Below the pieces are notes generated by a model, which did not search any database, was not told where the DNA came from, and saw only the letters and a list, made by a program, of their open reading frames with translations. Shown here in pieces: positions 7,101 to 7,291 of a stretch of 7,291 nt of DNA (within the stretch, counting starts at the first letter, position 1; the number at the start of each line of letters is the position of its first letter). The stretch is from Verrucomicrobiota bacterium (lineage in GTDB: Bacteria > Verrucomicrobiota > Verrucomicrobiia > Opitutales > UBA2995), in assembly GCA_027297085.1 (NCBI GenBank), contig JAPUIL010000429.1, forward strand, positions 1 through 7,291, given 5' to 3'. The position numbers and the translations under genes are program-made.

Positions 7101-7167
7101 GGCAGGTCAAGGTATGAAAAACGAATGTTCCAAAGCTGAATAAACTGGAAACAATTCGTAATCCCAT
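4165..7167 (-). CDS. Planctomycete-type diheme cytochrome protein (PSCyt1 - DUF1549 - F5/8C-like - DUF1553)
   Basis: The product has 1000 residues. Residues 1-24 are a Sec signal peptide (probable cut after CLA). PSCyt1 (PF07635) covers about 33-95, with heme motif CLSCH at 41-45. DUF1549/PSCyt2 (PF07583) covers about 148-375, including RRLTYDLTGLPPSPEEV (177-193) and a second heme motif CAQCH at 345-349, followed by HHKFDPI. A predicted coiled coil (about 383-431) leads into a discoidin (F5/8 type C)-like region at about 436-600 (KWLQVDLG 454-461, PLRYRVEGSNDPEF 488-501, IRYIRMTATRLANY 533-546). A second coiled coil spans about 606-648. DUF1553 (PF07587) covers about 716-990 (NPLIWRSIANRLWQWTFGKPL 732-752, DFGRMGMLPTHPELLEYLA 758-776). 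It should act in the periplasm with two c-type hemes. The family's reaction is not established; electron transfer in glycan oxidation is inference. It is the first gene of the visible operon. Confidence 0.94.
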   Translation of the reverse strand: MGLRIVSSLFSFGTFVFHTLTCLAIEPDFEIDIAPILEASCLSCHNQEDAEGDLVLETRSLALEHPDAIIPGRAAESYLVDMISGTTPDMPEEGDPLTSDQVKLLRAWIDAGAEWPEDRVLVDNRPRDLDWWSLKPIVRPQVPQSDASHPIDAFINAKLTEKNLTPAGQADPVTLIRRLTYDLTGLPPSPEEVGAFVDEFHGASSASARDAVWQNRVDQLLASPEFGEKWAQHWLDLARFAETHGYDKDKLRPNAWHYRDYVIRSFNEDKPYKQFVQEQVAGDVLYPGQPDGVIGLGFLAAGPWDFVGHWEVGEDKLDGRIAKHLDRDEMISAVFNVFQSTTVQCAQCHHHKFDPIMMEDYYRLHAVFAAVDRTDRIFEGLTTEQLEERKVIVRKINDLRVEQDQITTQLDREVNARVSGLERRIAEIKETYGSGQEPRYGYHSLMAASPDTEKWLQVDLGKSIEPTQIYLIPAYDKANGIGAGYGFPLRYRVEGSNDPEFNEGVRRIWNAMGEDQPNPGSRTVSMDVGAPAIRYIRMTATRLANYKTSYLFALGELQAVNAIGNQNFALNKLVTASDSMEQEEHWRAANLVDGIYFRALSDGAPFEELERLTAEKERILAEMRSPEIEARKEEIIAELEVLQEELKPLNSDSVVYAANTNWVSGGRFMSTNGDPRPIHLLHRGDLTSPGQAMTPGALPLWDGVSETFFDTDEWKEGEARAELARYLTRMDNPLIWRSIANRLWQWTFGKPLAGSPNDFGRMGMLPTHPELLEYLAARMRDDPKQSIKSMVRFLVTSQTYRRSSEYDASNATIDGSNQYWWRADRRRLTAEEFRDSLLAVSGALKLEERGGPSFYDFVIEKPQHSPHYEYYLHDPDDPQSHRRSVYRFVVRSQPQPMLTTLDCADPSISVPVRDESTSALQALTQWNHVLVEAMSRRLSQRLSDEGLETPDALVERASLLALGRPPNPMERDLLGSHFQEYGSASMARVLFNLNDFTYLD

Positions 7168-7291
7168 GTCCGAAATCCTAGCTTTTCTATGTTAACTGTC
7201 GAGTGCGTTCACTCTTTGCTAATTTTATCAATCTTTGGCGCGGACTGAATAAATCCCCCAAGTTGCGACATCGAGTATATCGCAGGCCTGT
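7168..7291 (-). promoter_or_regulatory. Upstream region of the operon with a weak promoter candidate
   Basis: These 124 bases carry no credible gene and should hold the operon promoter if transcription starts here. The best -10-like box on the minus strand is TAAAAT (7227-7222), five of six to consensus, but the -35 side is weak. A second option is TCGACA, 16 bases, then TAGGAT, which would put the start almost at the ATG. A five-base hairpin (gagtg 7201-7205, cactc 7210-7214, loop cgtt) would fall in the leader from the first promoter. Another imperfect hairpin (7265-7283, seven pairs including one wobble) lies near the edge and may belong to whatever is upstream. None of these is firm. Confidence 0.25.
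7176..7179 (-). promoter_or_regulatory. Shine-Dalgarno of the PSCyt/DUF1553 gene
   Basis: AGGA on the minus strand lies eight bases before the ATG at 7167. It supports that start, which also gives a complete signal peptide. Confidence 0.5.

Overview
The window reads as part of a genome from the PVC superphylum (Planctomycetes, Verrucomicrobia and relatives). The evidence is the gene content. A planctomycete-type cytochrome protein (PSCyt1, DUF1549, DUF1553) sits next to its usual DUF1501 partner. These are followed by a formylglycine-type sulfatase lipoprotein and the start of a DUF1080 protein whose visible end matches the opening of PVC-type heme-binding dehydrogenases. All four genes are exported proteins. 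Verrucomicrobia or Planctomycetes cannot be separated from this sequence alone.

All genes are on the minus strand, so the biological order runs from high to low coordinates. Bases 7291-7168 are an upstream region with a weak promoter candidate and a small hairpin. Then come the 1000-residue PSCyt/DUF1553 protein (7167-4165), the DUF1501 protein (4163-2730, one base after the previous stop), and the sulfatase (2681-1164, 48 bases further on, with a TTG start preceded by a strong Shine-Dalgarno). These three look like one operon. A 169-base gap follows, and then the DUF1080 fusion gene (994-1), which runs off the left edge of the window.

The gap at 995-1163 holds the most unusual structure in the window: two 28-base, GTAG-headed imperfect hairpins in inverted orientation. 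Their paired bases have changed together. This is the layout of a REP pair (BIME) as mobilised by REP-associated tyrosine transposases (RAYTs). A 9-base inverted repeat and a partial direct repeat surround or overlap it.

Functionally, the set suggests periplasmic processing of a sulfated or otherwise decorated glycan. The sulfatase would remove sulfate esters, although three expected active-site residues appear changed. The DUF1080 domain (3-keto-glycoside hydrolase family) and its fused dehydrogenase could oxidise and cleave a glycosidic bond. The diheme PSCyt protein could carry electrons. This pathway is inference; the substrate is not visible in the sequence.
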